This document shows positions 15,826 to 24,500 of a stretch of DNA of 50,803 nucleotides, piece after piece. The stretch comes from Candidatus Cryptobacteroides avicola (GTDB taxonomy: Bacteria > Bacteroidota > Bacteroidia > Bacteroidales > UBA932): assembly GCA_017695115.1 (NCBI GenBank), contig JADILV010000082.1, positions 1 to 50,803 on the forward strand, in the 5' to 3' direction. The notes beneath the pieces were generated by a model. That model ran no database searches. It worked only from the letters and a program-made list of their open reading frames with translations, and had not been told where the DNA came from. Made by a program: the position numbers and the translations under genes. Each line of letters begins with the position of its first letter. The stretch's first letter is position 1.

Positions 15826-16686
15826 TCAGCGTTCCCCGTCAGAATTCCTTACCTTGATTTCCGTCACCCGATACGGATGGCGTACAGCCTCATGCGCAGA
15901 GCGCCGGCACACCTCCGTATAGTCAGGGGCAAGCCCCTGCGGGGCATAGGCGTTTTCAAGCACATTGCCGAAAATCTTCTCATACCATGTACATGCGGCC
16001 GTATAGCGTCCCCACAGCAAATCCAGATGGTATCCGTCCCTGTTCATCCTGTCGCCGATGAATGATGTCCGCGCATTCTGTATAGCCGTTCCTGAAGGGA
16101 TGATGACCTTTATCCCCACAAGTCTTGCCGCTTTCCTGTTCGCCTTCACGACAGCCCTGTACATCTTCATCTGGTCCCGGTCATAGTTCGCAAACCCGGC
16201 ATGATCTGAATCGCAGGCATACGCCCATGTCTGGTGAAGCATGAAGCAGGCATCCTCAGGGACCCTTGCCCTGACATAGCCGTAAAGTTCAGGCAGCCAC
16301 GTCCGGTATGTCTCATACAGGCCGGAAAGCGGACTTGCCTGCTGCAGGCTCACATAATCCCACTGCTCGTCAGCGACAATCTCGGCAAGAGTCACGTCCT
16401 TGTATTCCCTGCGGACACCGTCGGCACCGATTTTCCTGTATGCATAGTCAGGCTTGTCCTCGCGGGAATTGACCACATGCCTTTCCAGAGAACAGCCGCC
16501 TATGAATGCGTTGCCGATGATGACCGTAATGCCGTAAGCCTCCGCCAGTTCAAAAAGATTCTGCTCAATGGCGTCATGGGAGAAACTGTTGCCGACTGCA
16601 AGGATGCGGACGGTATCTGCAGGAGACTTCGCCAGCGCACACAGAGACAGAAGCAAAGAAACGACGGCGACAGAAAATTTTCTCAT
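15826..16686 (-). CDS. DUF4886 family exported protein, SGNH-hydrolase-like
   Basis: The ATG at 16684-16686 gives 286 aa with a signal peptide (MRKFSVAVVSLLLSLCALA). The start of the mature domain, RILAVGNSFSHDAIEQ, is the DUF4886 hallmark and resembles block I of GDSL/SGNH hydrolases, with Ser as candidate nucleophile. A late RDGYHLDLLWGRY segment supplies a plausible Asp-x-x-His pair (DGYH). Relatives sit in carbohydrate-related loci of Bacteroidota and may be esterases, but no activity can be assigned here. It begins 42 bases after the recQ stop and probably shares its transcript. Confidence 0.85.
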   Translation of the reverse strand: MRKFSVAVVSLLLSLCALAKSPADTVRILAVGNSFSHDAIEQNLFELAEAYGITVIIGNAFIGGCSLERHVVNSREDKPDYAYRKIGADGVRREYKDVTLAEIVADEQWDYVSLQQASPLSGLYETYRTWLPELYGYVRARVPEDACFMLHQTWAYACDSDHAGFANYDRDQMKMYRAVVKANRKAARLVGIKVIIPSGTAIQNARTSFIGDRMNRDGYHLDLLWGRYTAACTWYEKIFGNVLENAYAPQGLAPDYTEVCRRSAHEAVRHPYRVTEIKVRNSDGER

Positions 16687-16728
16687 ATCCACTACATTTA
16701 TAGATTCCCTGTATATCCCTGTCATCCG

Positions 16729-18924
16729 TCAGTTGGCCACCTCGCACAGGAATTTCAGCCGGACAAGCCGGACCTCGAACTCTTCATACCCGCTGCCCAG
16801 CTCTTTCATGGCATCCCCGATGGAATCCGACTCGGCTTCTTCCATGAAATAGTCGTATATGTCGGAAACGGTGTCATCATCAAGATTCTGGTCTATATAA
16901 TAGTCAAGGCTGAGTTTCGTACCGGAATAGACTATAGCCTCAAGCTCGTCCAGAAGTTCGTCCATATCCATTCCCTTGGCTTCGGCGATATCGTCCAACG
17001 GCAGTTTGCGGTCGACGCTCTGGATTATGAACACCTTGTTCGCAGACTTGTTGACTATGGACTTGACTACAAAATCGTCCGGTCGGGAAATTTCGTTCTC
17101 TTCGACATATCTGCCTATCAGTTTCAGGAACTCCGCACCGTATTTTCTGGCCTTGCCCTCGCCTACTCCCTGACAATTCTTCAGTTCCTCCTCCGTCTCC
17201 GGATACATGATCGACATGTCCTCCAGGGACGTATCCGAGAAAATCACCCACGGCTGGAGGTGCAGCCTGCGGGAAAGGTCGTGCCTGAGATCCTTGAGCA
17301 TGGACAGAAGGACAGCATCCCCGCCGCCTCCGCCCTTTACGGCAGACACGGCATCATCGTCATCGTCCTCTCCCTCAACGAAGTCCCTTTCACCCGTAAG
17401 CATCAGTTCATGAGGATGCTCATAGAACTCCTGCCCTTTCGCAGTCACGGAAATAAGCCCGTAGGACTCTATCTCCTTGTCCAGCAGGTGAAGTATAAGC
17501 CCCTGATGGATTACGGCACACCAGAAGCGTGTAGTATGGTCTTTTCCGGCTCCGAAAAGTTCCAGGCTGTCATGCCTGTATGATTTGATAAGCGAATTGG
17601 ATTCTCCTGCAAGAATGTTTGCCAGATGTTCTATCTTGAAATGCTCCGGCATGGACCGGACAAGCTCTATTACCAGGCACATGTCTTCCTGGCCGTCAAA
17701 CGTGGTCTTAGGATGGAGACAGTTGTCGCATGCCCCGCAGTTGTCTTTCGTATAATCCTCTCCGAAGTAGTTGAGCAGCAGCTTCCTGCGGCACTGGTTC
17801 GACTCGGCGTAGGCCACTACTTCCAGAAGAAGCTGCTTTCCTATTTCCTGTTCGGCTACAGGCTTTCCCTGCATGAACTTCTCCAGTTTCTGTATATCCT
17901 TGTATCTGTAGAAAGCGATGCAGACCCCTTCCTTTCCGTCCCGGCCCGCCCGGCCTGTCTCCTGATAATAGCCTTCGATACTCTTGGGGATATCATAATG
18001 TATGACGAACCTCACGTCAGGCTTGTCGATACCCATGCCGAAAGCGATCGTGGCGACAATGACGTCTATTTCCTCCATCAGGAACCTGTCCTGGTTTTCG
18101 GCCCTTGTCCTGGCATCCAGTCCGGCATGGTACGGAAGTGCCTTTATACCATTTATATTAAGCAGTTCGGCAAGTTCTTCCACCTTTTTCCGGCTCAGGC
18201 AGTAGATGATCCCCGATTTTCCCGGATTCTGCTTTATGAACTTTATTATCTCCCGTTTCGGGTCCGACTTGTCCCTGATCTCATAATAAAGGTTCGGCCT
18301 GTTGAAGGAGGACTTGAACACCCTGGCGTCCAGAAGCCCCAGGTTCTTCTGGATATCACTCTGGACCTTAGGCGTCGCGGTGGCTGTCAGCGCTATGACA
18401 GGTGCCGTTCCGATTTCCTCCATTATGGATTTTATCCGCCTGTACTCCGGTCTGAAATCATGCCCCCACTCAGAAATGCAGTGGGCCTCATCCACGGCAT
18501 AGAAAGATATCTTTATCTCCTTGAGAAGTGCGATGTTCTCGGGCTTTGTAAGGGATTCCGGGGCCACATAAAGCAGTTTTGTCGCTCCGGACACCAAGTC
18601 ATCCTTGACCTCGGCGAGCTGGGCCCGCGACAGGGAGGAATTCAGGAAATGGGCTATGCCCTCGTTGCCCGACACGAATCCCCTTATGGCATCTACCTGA
18701 TTCTTCATCAGGGCAATAAGAGGGGAAATGACTATGGCCGTACCTTCCATGACCAAGGCAGGAAGCTGGTAGCACAGAGACTTCCCTCCCCCGGTAGGCA
18801 TTATCACAAAGGAACTGCCACCCGATACCAGATGCCTTATTATCTTCTCCTGATCCCCTTTGAATGAATCAAAACCGAAAAATTCTTTCAGCTTCGAACG
18901 AAGCGTAGATGAATCGATATCCAT
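16729..18924 (-). CDS. recQ: ATP-dependent DNA helicase RecQ
   Basis: RecQ is a 3'-5' helicase acting in recombination and fork repair. The ATG at 18922-18924 gives 731 aa. Helicase motifs appear in order: Walker A MPTGGGKSLCYQLPA, DEAH with VDEAHCISEWGHDFRPEY, ALTATATPKV, GIIYCLSRKKVEEL and motif VI YYQETGRAGRDG. A zinc-binding region with CGACDNC and its upstream cysteine follows, then an HRDC domain (around YPETEEELKNCQGVGEGKA). An acidic GEDDDDDAVSAVKGGGGGD linker precedes the HRDC domain. The C-terminal tail is longer than in E. coli RecQ, as is usual in Bacteroidota. It is divergent from nhaA. Confidence 0.96.
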   Translation of the reverse strand: MDIDSSTLRSKLKEFFGFDSFKGDQEKIIRHLVSGGSSFVIMPTGGGKSLCYQLPALVMEGTAIVISPLIALMKNQVDAIRGFVSGNEGIAHFLNSSLSRAQLAEVKDDLVSGATKLLYVAPESLTKPENIALLKEIKISFYAVDEAHCISEWGHDFRPEYRRIKSIMEEIGTAPVIALTATATPKVQSDIQKNLGLLDARVFKSSFNRPNLYYEIRDKSDPKREIIKFIKQNPGKSGIIYCLSRKKVEELAELLNINGIKALPYHAGLDARTRAENQDRFLMEEIDVIVATIAFGMGIDKPDVRFVIHYDIPKSIEGYYQETGRAGRDGKEGVCIAFYRYKDIQKLEKFMQGKPVAEQEIGKQLLLEVVAYAESNQCRRKLLLNYFGEDYTKDNCGACDNCLHPKTTFDGQEDMCLVIELVRSMPEHFKIEHLANILAGESNSLIKSYRHDSLELFGAGKDHTTRFWCAVIHQGLILHLLDKEIESYGLISVTAKGQEFYEHPHELMLTGERDFVEGEDDDDDAVSAVKGGGGGDAVLLSMLKDLRHDLSRRLHLQPWVIFSDTSLEDMSIMYPETEEELKNCQGVGEGKARKYGAEFLKLIGRYVEENEISRPDDFVVKSIVNKSANKVFIIQSVDRKLPLDDIAEAKGMDMDELLDELEAIVYSGTKLSLDYYIDQNLDDDTVSDIYDYFMEEAESDSIGDAMKELGSGYEEFEVRLVRLKFLCEVAN

Positions 18925-19020
18925 ATAAAATTCTTTAGCCCTTACTAAGGTATAACAATATTCTGATGTAAGCAAATAATTTATTTTTATTGATTGGCAT
19001 TACTTTCCGTAACTTTATTG

Positions 19021-19028
19021 TACCTTTG
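19021..19028 (+). promoter_or_regulatory. Probable nhaA promoter, -7 box
   Basis: TACCTTTG is an exact TAnnTTTG match 62 bases upstream of the nhaA ATG. A TTGG at 18994-18997 is a possible but over-spaced -33 box. Confidence 0.5.
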
Positions 19029-19089
19029 TCCTTTAGATTTTAATCCAATTACCAGATTTTCAACAAATCCGGACAATACAGACTCTTCA

Positions 19090-20523
19090 ATGGCCCTTAA
19101 AACAAATGCTCCGGCAGCGTCCCGTCCTGCCGAAAAACTTTCAAGCCACCGCAACAGGGAAATCCTCCACATCTTCAACACGTTTTTCCACAACGAATCC
19201 ACAGGCGGCATACTGCTGCTCGTGTGCGCGGTAATCGCAGTGACCCTGGCCAGCATCCCGGGCGGGGAATGGTTCGACAGGATGTGGGAGACCCGCGCAG
19301 GCATAAGCATCGGGAAATTTTCCATCGACATGTCATTGAGATACTGGGTCAATGACGCGCTGATGGCCATATTCTTCTTTGTCGTCGGCCTGGAAATCAA
19401 GAGGGAAATGCTCGTAGGACAGTTGTCCTCGATAAAAAGGTCTGCGCTTCCGATAGTAGCGGCCTTGGGCGGCATGCTGGTACCGGCGGGGATATACTGG
19501 GCGTGCAATGCCGGAAATCCCGAAAGCATCACCGGCTGGGGCATTCCTATGGCCACGGACATAGCATTCGCCATCGGAATACTTTCCCTGCTCGGAAACA
19601 GGGTCCCTCCGAGTCTTAAAGTGTTCCTGACCGCTTTGGCCATCGTAGATGACATCGGAGCGATAATAGTGCTTGCCGTATTCTACCCGACTCATGCCCT
19701 GCATCTGGAATACATAGCGGCCGCAGGTATGATACTTGCCGTCCTGGCCGGCTTCAATTTCCTCAAGGTCAAGAACAAATACCTTTACATTATCCCAGGC
19801 ATCGCGATGTGGTACTTCACATATCTGTCCGGGATACATGCCACCATAGCCGGTGTGCTTCTGGCCATGGTCATACCGTCCAAAGGAAGTATCAATGAAG
19901 TACGGTTCCAGAGCAGGATAAGCCTGCTGCTCGAGAAATTCAAGCTCACGAGCAACCGTCAGATGAATGTCCTCACAAGCCCGGAGCAGCAGCATATCAT
20001 CCACAGCATGAGCACTGAAATCAAAAGCGTCGATCCGTTGCTGCACAGGCTGGAAAGCAAGCTGCATCCGATCGTGACATTCATCATAATGCCGCTGTTC
20101 GCCCTGGCAAACGCCGGCGTAGCCCTGGATTTCAGCAGCATATCTTCAGGAGGCCTGTCTCCGGTATCCCTGGGGATTTTCCTCGGACTGCTTGTCGGCA
20201 AGCCGGCGGGAATCTTCCTTTTCAGCTTCATAAGCATAAAAATGAGGCTTGCCGCCAGGCCTACAGGTGTGACATGGAAGCAGATGGCTTCTATCGGCAT
20301 GCTGGGAGGCATCGGCTTCACAATGTCCATCTTCATCAACAACCTGGCATTCTCTTCCCCTGAGCTTGTAGACATCGGAAAGATCAGCATTCTGATCACA
20401 TCTGCAAGCGCCGCCGTCCTCGGCCTTACGGCCATGAGCCTTTCCTGCAAGGGCAAAGCGCCTGAGCTGACGGCCGCAGAAATCCTCCCGGAAGAGACCA
20501 ACAGGATTAAAACGGACAAATAA
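19090..20523 (+). CDS. nhaA: Na+/H+ antiporter NhaA
   Basis: NhaA exchanges sodium for protons across the inner membrane. The ATG at 19090-19092 gives 477 aa; the frame is open from 18994, but the upstream codons overlap the promoter. About eleven to twelve hydrophobic segments are visible. The core motifs are intact: ATDIAFAIGILSLLG with the unwound-helix region, and TALAIVDDIGAI with the adjacent aspartates that bind the cation. A roughly 30-residue hydrophilic N-terminal tail and a hydrophilic loop around SNRQMNVLTSPEQQ make it longer than E. coli NhaA, as is common in Bacteroidota. Confidence 0.96.
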   Translation: MALKTNAPAASRPAEKLSSHRNREILHIFNTFFHNESTGGILLLVCAVIAVTLASIPGGEWFDRMWETRAGISIGKFSIDMSLRYWVNDALMAIFFFVVGLEIKREMLVGQLSSIKRSALPIVAALGGMLVPAGIYWACNAGNPESITGWGIPMATDIAFAIGILSLLGNRVPPSLKVFLTALAIVDDIGAIIVLAVFYPTHALHLEYIAAAGMILAVLAGFNFLKVKNKYLYIIPGIAMWYFTYLSGIHATIAGVLLAMVIPSKGSINEVRFQSRISLLLEKFKLTSNRQMNVLTSPEQQHIIHSMSTEIKSVDPLLHRLESKLHPIVTFIIMPLFALANAGVALDFSSISSGGLSPVSLGIFLGLLVGKPAGIFLFSFISIKMRLAARPTGVTWKQMASIGMLGGIGFTMSIFINNLAFSSPELVDIGKISILITSASAAVLGLTAMSLSCKGKAPELTAAEILPEETNRIKTDK

Positions 20524-20547
20524 TATACATCATATAATATTTTTAAG

Positions 20548-20555
20548 TATCTTTG
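20548..20555 (+). promoter_or_regulatory. Probable promoter of the FKBP lipoprotein gene, -7 box
   Basis: TATCTTTG matches TAnnTTTG. The transcript would start near 20561, exactly where a perfect hairpin begins. No good -33 box is visible. Confidence 0.6.
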
Positions 20556-20559
20556 TACG

Positions 20560-20588
20560 ATTTGTCCCGCCTGCCAGGCGGGACAAAT
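20560..20588 (+). other. Perfect GC-rich hairpin at the 5' end of the FKBP mRNA
   Basis: Arms 20560-20572 and 20576-20588 pair over 13 bp around a 3-base GCC loop. It lacks a U-run, so it is not a terminator. It sits at the predicted transcript start and 40 bases before the ATG, and could protect the mRNA 5' end or be a dispersed repeat. Confidence 0.65.
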
Positions 20589-20627
20589 TCGGGTAAAAAA
20601 GACTACAATATCAAAACAATACAGACA

Positions 20628-21395
20628 ATGAAAACAATCAAAATCATCGCAGCCGCTGCCGCAGCCGTAGCCATGACGGCAGCCTGCAACTCTGGCAGCA
20701 CACCGAAAGCAGATGTAGATGTGCAGCTTCCTTCAAAAGCCACTACCGATTCAGTGAGCTACCTTGTCGGTGTAAACTTCGGATACTTCATCAAGTACAA
20801 CAACTTCGGAGAAGATCTGAACTTCGCACAGATCAAGAAAGGAATGATGGACTTCATCAAAGCTGAAGGCGACATGAACAGCCCTGAATTCAATGCCCAG
20901 CTCGATGTGAACCCTGAGCTTATGAACGTCCTGTTCAACAAGTACATCAGCGCAAGGAACGAGTACACCGCTGCCGTAAACAAGAAGATCGGCGAGGAAT
21001 TCCTCAGCGAGAACGGAAAGAAAGTAGGCGTAGAAGTTACTGAAAGCGGTCTCCAGTACAAGATTATCGAAGCCGGAAACGATGTAAAGGCAGGTCCTAA
21101 GGATACCGTATATGTTCACTATACCGGTACTCTTATCGACGGTACCGAGTTCGATGCCAGCGACAAGACCAAAGAGCCTGTAAAGATGATGCTCAACCGC
21201 GTTATCAAGGGCTGGACCGAGGGTCTGCAGCTCGTGGGTGAAGGCGGAAAAATCCAGCTTTTCATTCCTGACTCTCTCGCATACGGTGCACGCAACATGG
21301 GCAAGATCGGTCCTAATTCCACCCTTATCTTCGACATCGATGTCGTAAAGGTAGGCAAAGCTCCGGTAGAGGAAGAAGTAGTCGACAAGAAATAA
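20628..21395 (+). CDS. FKBP-type peptidyl-prolyl isomerase lipoprotein
   Basis: This 255-aa envelope protein has a lipoprotein signal (MKTIKIIAAAAAAVAMTAAC). An N-terminal helical dimerisation region (about 35-140) of the FkpA/Mip type is followed by a C-terminal FKBP domain with ESGLQYKIIEAG, VYVHYTGTLIDGTEFDAS, VIKGWTEGLQLV and IPDSLAYG. It probably helps fold outer-membrane or periplasmic proteins. The ATG at 20628 is chosen because it gives a clean lipobox and lies after the predicted transcription start. It is monocistronic and ends in a bidirectional terminator shared with the M3 peptidase gene. Confidence 0.93.
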   Translation: MKTIKIIAAAAAAVAMTAACNSGSTPKADVDVQLPSKATTDSVSYLVGVNFGYFIKYNNFGEDLNFAQIKKGMMDFIKAEGDMNSPEFNAQLDVNPELMNVLFNKYISARNEYTAAVNKKIGEEFLSENGKKVGVEVTESGLQYKIIEAGNDVKAGPKDTVYVHYTGTLIDGTEFDASDKTKEPVKMMLNRVIKGWTEGLQLVGEGGKIQLFIPDSLAYGARNMGKIGPNSTLIFDIDVVKVGKAPVEEEVVDKK

Positions 21396-21410
21396 GACGA
21401 AAACCTTATA

Positions 21411-21452
21411 CAAAAATAAAGTCCATCCAAGCAAGGATGGACTTTATTTTTG
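21411..21452. terminator. Bidirectional terminator between FKBP and M3 peptidase genes
   Basis: Arms 21411-21428 and 21435-21452 are perfectly complementary over 18 bp around a 6-base loop. U-rich runs are present in both directions (TTTATTTTTG on either strand), so it can end both convergent transcripts. Confidence 0.9.
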
Positions 21453-21463
21453 TATGTGAAGTC

Positions 21464-23707
21464 TTACCTAAGCCCTCTGGCACGGAGCAGGGCATCAGGA
21501 TCAGGATCTGCACCACGGAACCGGCGGTAAAGTACCATAGGCTCCTCACTGCCGCCCTTTTCAAGGATGTTCTCACGGAAAGAACGGGCTGTAGCGCTGT
21601 CAAACTCGCCTTTTTTCCTGAACAGCTCGAATGCATCCTTGTCAAGCACCTCGGCCCACAGATAACCGTAATATCCGGCACTGTAGCCTCCGCTGAAAAC
21701 GTGGTTGAAATACGTAGTGCGGTAACGAGGTATGATCTGTTCCGGAAGACCGGCCTGAGCCATGACAAAAGACTCGAATTTATCCGGATCAATGACTTTA
21801 AGTCCTTCATTCCGGCCTGTAGAATCCGCAGGAGCATCTGTTTCAGATGCATACGGGCAGTCCCGGGACACATATATGGAACCCAGTTCATGCCATTTCA
21901 TATCCAGAATGGCTGCAGCCACCAGTTCTGTTGTCATGAATCCCTGGTTGAAGTTCTTCGAAACGGAAATCTTTGTAATCAGGCTGTCCGGAATCTCTTC
22001 TCCCGTGCTGTAGTGATGGGCGTATGTCTTGAGCACCTCCGGGAGAAATGCCCAGTTTTCATTTATCTGCGACGGCAGTTCTACGAAATCCCTCGCCACT
22101 CCCGTGCCGCTGACATCCTTGTATGTGCACTGGCTGAGCAGGCCATGGAGAGCATGTCCGAATTCGTGGAACATTGTCCCGACCTCATCTATGGAAAGAA
22201 GCGAAGGCATTCCGGCTGACGGCTTCGGGAAATTGGCCACATTCACTATTATAGGCCTTATATCCTCTCCTTTCTTTGTCTTGTACTGATTCCTGACGTT
22301 GTTCATCCACGCGCCGCCTCTCTTCGTACCGCGAGTATAATAGTCCGTAAGCAGGATACCTATAAGCGAGCCGTCGCTGTCGGTAACCTCAAAGCCTTCC
22401 ACATCAGGATGATAAACCGGGATGCTGTCAAGCTGCCTGAAGTTCAGTCCGTAGAGTCTGTGAGCGGTATTGAAGACGCCTTCACGGACGTTCTCCATCC
22501 GGAAATACGGCCGTACGAGATCCTCATTGAGGGCATATTTTTCCTGCCGCACCTTCTCTGCATAGTAGGCCCAGTCCCAAGGCATTATGACAGATGTACT
22601 GTCAGCAGGAAGGAGTCCGGCCTCGACATCCTTGTCCATGACAGCCTGCATATCTTCGATTTCCACTCTTGCCTGACGCACTGCCGCAGGGAAAATCTTT
22701 CCGAGGAAAGAATCTACAGTCTGCGGATCATGCGCCATCTTGTCGGAAAGAATCTGTGCTGCAGGCGTATCGTATCCTAAAAGATTGGCTTTCTCTATGC
22801 GCAGCCTGATGATATCAAGAACTACAGGCTTGTTGTCCGTATCGCCTCCGGTGTTGCATCTGGTCGAATAGGCCGTAAACATCTTTTCCCTGAGGTCCCT
22901 GCGGGAACTGTTGGTCATGAACGGCACATAGCTGGCATTGTGTAGAGTGAAGAGCCACGGCCCTCCTTCTGCGACATCCTGCTCCCGGATTCCCTTCATC
23001 TTTGCCGCATCCCTGGCGGTAATACCGGCATGGGCGGCCTCTGCTGCAGCCGAAGCCAGTACGGAAGAAGGCAGACCGGCAATCTCGGAAGTATCGGCAA
23101 GCACCATGCGGAAAGCGTTGGTCCGGTCAAGCACGTTGTTGCCGAAACGCTGCTCCAGCACGGCAAGTTCCTTGTTGATCGCCCTGAGACGTTCCTGCGA
23201 CTGCGGGGCCAGGTTGACACCATTGTCAATGAATGCACGATGTAGTTTTTCGAGCGTCATTACCTGCTCTCTGGTCAGGTTCTGATTTTCCCTGTCCTGA
23301 TAAAGTTCGTCTACACGGGCAAAAAAATACGGATTCATGAACACATTGTCATTATGCTCCGTGAGCATCGGTATGACCTTCTCCACTATCTTCTGCATGG
23401 AAGGGGTCGCGTCGGACTCGGACAGATTGAAAAGCACACCGGTCACCCTGTCGAGGATCTCCCCTGAAAGTTCATACGCGGCAACGGTATTCTCGAAATC
23501 AGGGGCGTTGCCGTTAGCGATAATCGCATCTATCTGTCCTTCCTGCTGGCGGATGCCGAATTTTACTGCCGGAATATAGTCGGACTCTTTAATGGATTCA
23601 AAATCAGGAATCCCGTAAGGCGTATTCCAATCGCCGAGAAAAGGATTCAGCTGCTTACATGAAGGCACAAGCATAGCTAAAGTCAAGATAAGCAATATTC
23701 GTTTCAT
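21464..23707 (-). CDS. M3-family zinc metallopeptidase lipoprotein (Dcp/oligopeptidase type)
   Basis: The 747-aa protein has a lipoprotein signal (lipobox LVPSC at residues 13-17). The M3 catalytic motif is MFHEFGHALHGLLS, with the third zinc ligand expected in ELPSQINENW. The downstream GGYSAGYYGYLWAEVLD segment is typical of the dipeptidyl carboxypeptidase branch. Bacteroidota encode several such enzymes anchored in the envelope, where they trim short peptides. The exact specificity (dipeptidyl versus oligopeptidase) is inferred. It has its own TATATTTG box upstream and shares a terminator with the FKBP gene. Confidence 0.92.
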   Translation of the reverse strand: MKRILLILTLAMLVPSCKQLNPFLGDWNTPYGIPDFESIKESDYIPAVKFGIRQQEGQIDAIIANGNAPDFENTVAAYELSGEILDRVTGVLFNLSESDATPSMQKIVEKVIPMLTEHNDNVFMNPYFFARVDELYQDRENQNLTREQVMTLEKLHRAFIDNGVNLAPQSQERLRAINKELAVLEQRFGNNVLDRTNAFRMVLADTSEIAGLPSSVLASAAAEAAHAGITARDAAKMKGIREQDVAEGGPWLFTLHNASYVPFMTNSSRRDLREKMFTAYSTRCNTGGDTDNKPVVLDIIRLRIEKANLLGYDTPAAQILSDKMAHDPQTVDSFLGKIFPAAVRQARVEIEDMQAVMDKDVEAGLLPADSTSVIMPWDWAYYAEKVRQEKYALNEDLVRPYFRMENVREGVFNTAHRLYGLNFRQLDSIPVYHPDVEGFEVTDSDGSLIGILLTDYYTRGTKRGGAWMNNVRNQYKTKKGEDIRPIIVNVANFPKPSAGMPSLLSIDEVGTMFHEFGHALHGLLSQCTYKDVSGTGVARDFVELPSQINENWAFLPEVLKTYAHHYSTGEEIPDSLITKISVSKNFNQGFMTTELVAAAILDMKWHELGSIYVSRDCPYASETDAPADSTGRNEGLKVIDPDKFESFVMAQAGLPEQIIPRYRTTYFNHVFSGGYSAGYYGYLWAEVLDKDAFELFRKKGEFDSATARSFRENILEKGGSEEPMVLYRRFRGADPDPDALLRARGLR

Positions 23708-23757
23708 ATCAGGTAAGGTTTAACGTACACATCGCCGCATCACGCGACAAAATCACA

Positions 23758-23765
23758 CAAATATA
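23758..23765 (-). promoter_or_regulatory. Probable promoter of the M3 peptidase gene, -7 box
   Basis: The minus strand reads TATATTTG, an exact TAnnTTTG match, 51 bases before the ATG. No clear -33 box is seen. Confidence 0.5.
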
Positions 23766-23862
23766 CACCTCATAAACAATAAAAAACAGAAAAAACTTTA
23801 AAAAAGATGAAAAACCGCACTCTGCAGGTGCAGGAAACAATGGCATTATCAGGAGAATCCGG

Positions 23863-24390
23863 TCAAAGGCCGAGGCTCTCAAGAAGGGCATCCAATGACG
23901 GATATAGTGGGATACCGTAGTAGGCGCATGTAATACGCACATTGTCATACCGGTAGAAAGACGGTTCGCATGCCACATAAAGTTTTCCGGAACGGGCATG
24001 CAGTCCCATTTCCAGCAGAGTTATCGGAGACTTGCTGCTTCCGAGTATATTCATTATGATGATATCGGCCTTTTCCAGATGCTCAAGTTCCCAATTCACC
24101 TGATACTCCATTTCCCCGCCGGCACCGCCGTTCCACGAACCCCGTCTTGGGTTGTACAGTATATACCTGCCTTCTTTTCCGGAAAAATATTCTTTCAGCT
24201 GCGCCTGCCAGTCCACACTGTTTCCCATGTCGATAGTCCCGGCAAGAAAGATTTTCGTAAAACTGCCGTCTTCTTTCACAAGAAGTTCTTCACGGGGTTT
24301 CAACTCATAAGTAACGGAATCCTCCGGTCCGCAGGAAAAGAAGCAGACCATGGACAGTGCGCAAAACATGGCAAAAAGTATTTTCTTCAT
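23863..24390 (-). CDS. Lipoprotein with nucleoside 2-deoxyribosyltransferase-like domain
   Basis: The ATG at 24388-24390 gives 175 aa. A lipoprotein signal ends at VCFFSC (Cys20). The mature part looks like the Nuc_deoxyri_tr2 branch of nucleoside 2-deoxyribosyltransferases: IFLAGTIDMG (47-56) then DW (60-61), NPRR (80-83), a WELEHLEKADIIIMNI strand region (100-115), and LLEMGLHARSGK (125-136) with Glu127 in the place of the catalytic glutamate. Family members normally act on nucleosides in the cytoplasm, so export as a lipoprotein is odd. It follows the TonB receptor/OB-fold lipoprotein pair, separated by a terminator and a possible promoter. Confidence 0.75.
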   Translation of the reverse strand: MKKILFAMFCALSMVCFFSCGPEDSVTYELKPREELLVKEDGSFTKIFLAGTIDMGNSVDWQAQLKEYFSGKEGRYILYNPRRGSWNGGAGGEMEYQVNWELEHLEKADIIIMNILGSSKSPITLLEMGLHARSGKLYVACEPSFYRYDNVRITCAYYGIPLYPSLDALLESLGL

Positions 24391-24419
24391 ATTCAAATTA
24401 TTTACAGTCGGAACATCTG

Positions 24420-24427
24420 CAAAAATA
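24420..24427 (-). promoter_or_regulatory. Possible promoter of the deoxyribosyltransferase-like gene, -7 box
   Basis: The minus strand reads TATTTTTG, an exact TAnnTTTG match 30 bases before the ATG. The -33 region would overlap the U-run of the upstream terminator and has no clear TTTG. Confidence 0.35.
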
Positions 24428-24444
24428 AACAATTGCAGAAACAT

Positions 24445-24474
24445 AAAAAACGGCCGTCACGAATCGGACGGCCG
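24445..24474 (-). terminator. Terminator of the TonB receptor/OB-fold lipoprotein operon
   Basis: Arms 24467-24474 and 24451-24458 pair perfectly (GC-rich, 8 bp) and the minus-strand transcript continues into six U. It lies 27 bases after the lipoprotein stop. Confidence 0.85.
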
Positions 24475-24500
24475 CAATAAACATATTTCTATCTAAATTC

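Noticed and set aside
16234..18867. Two long plus-strand frames (449 and 413 codons)
   Set aside because: Both are antisense to DUF4886 and recQ, whose motifs are unmistakable; the frames have no domains or promoter.
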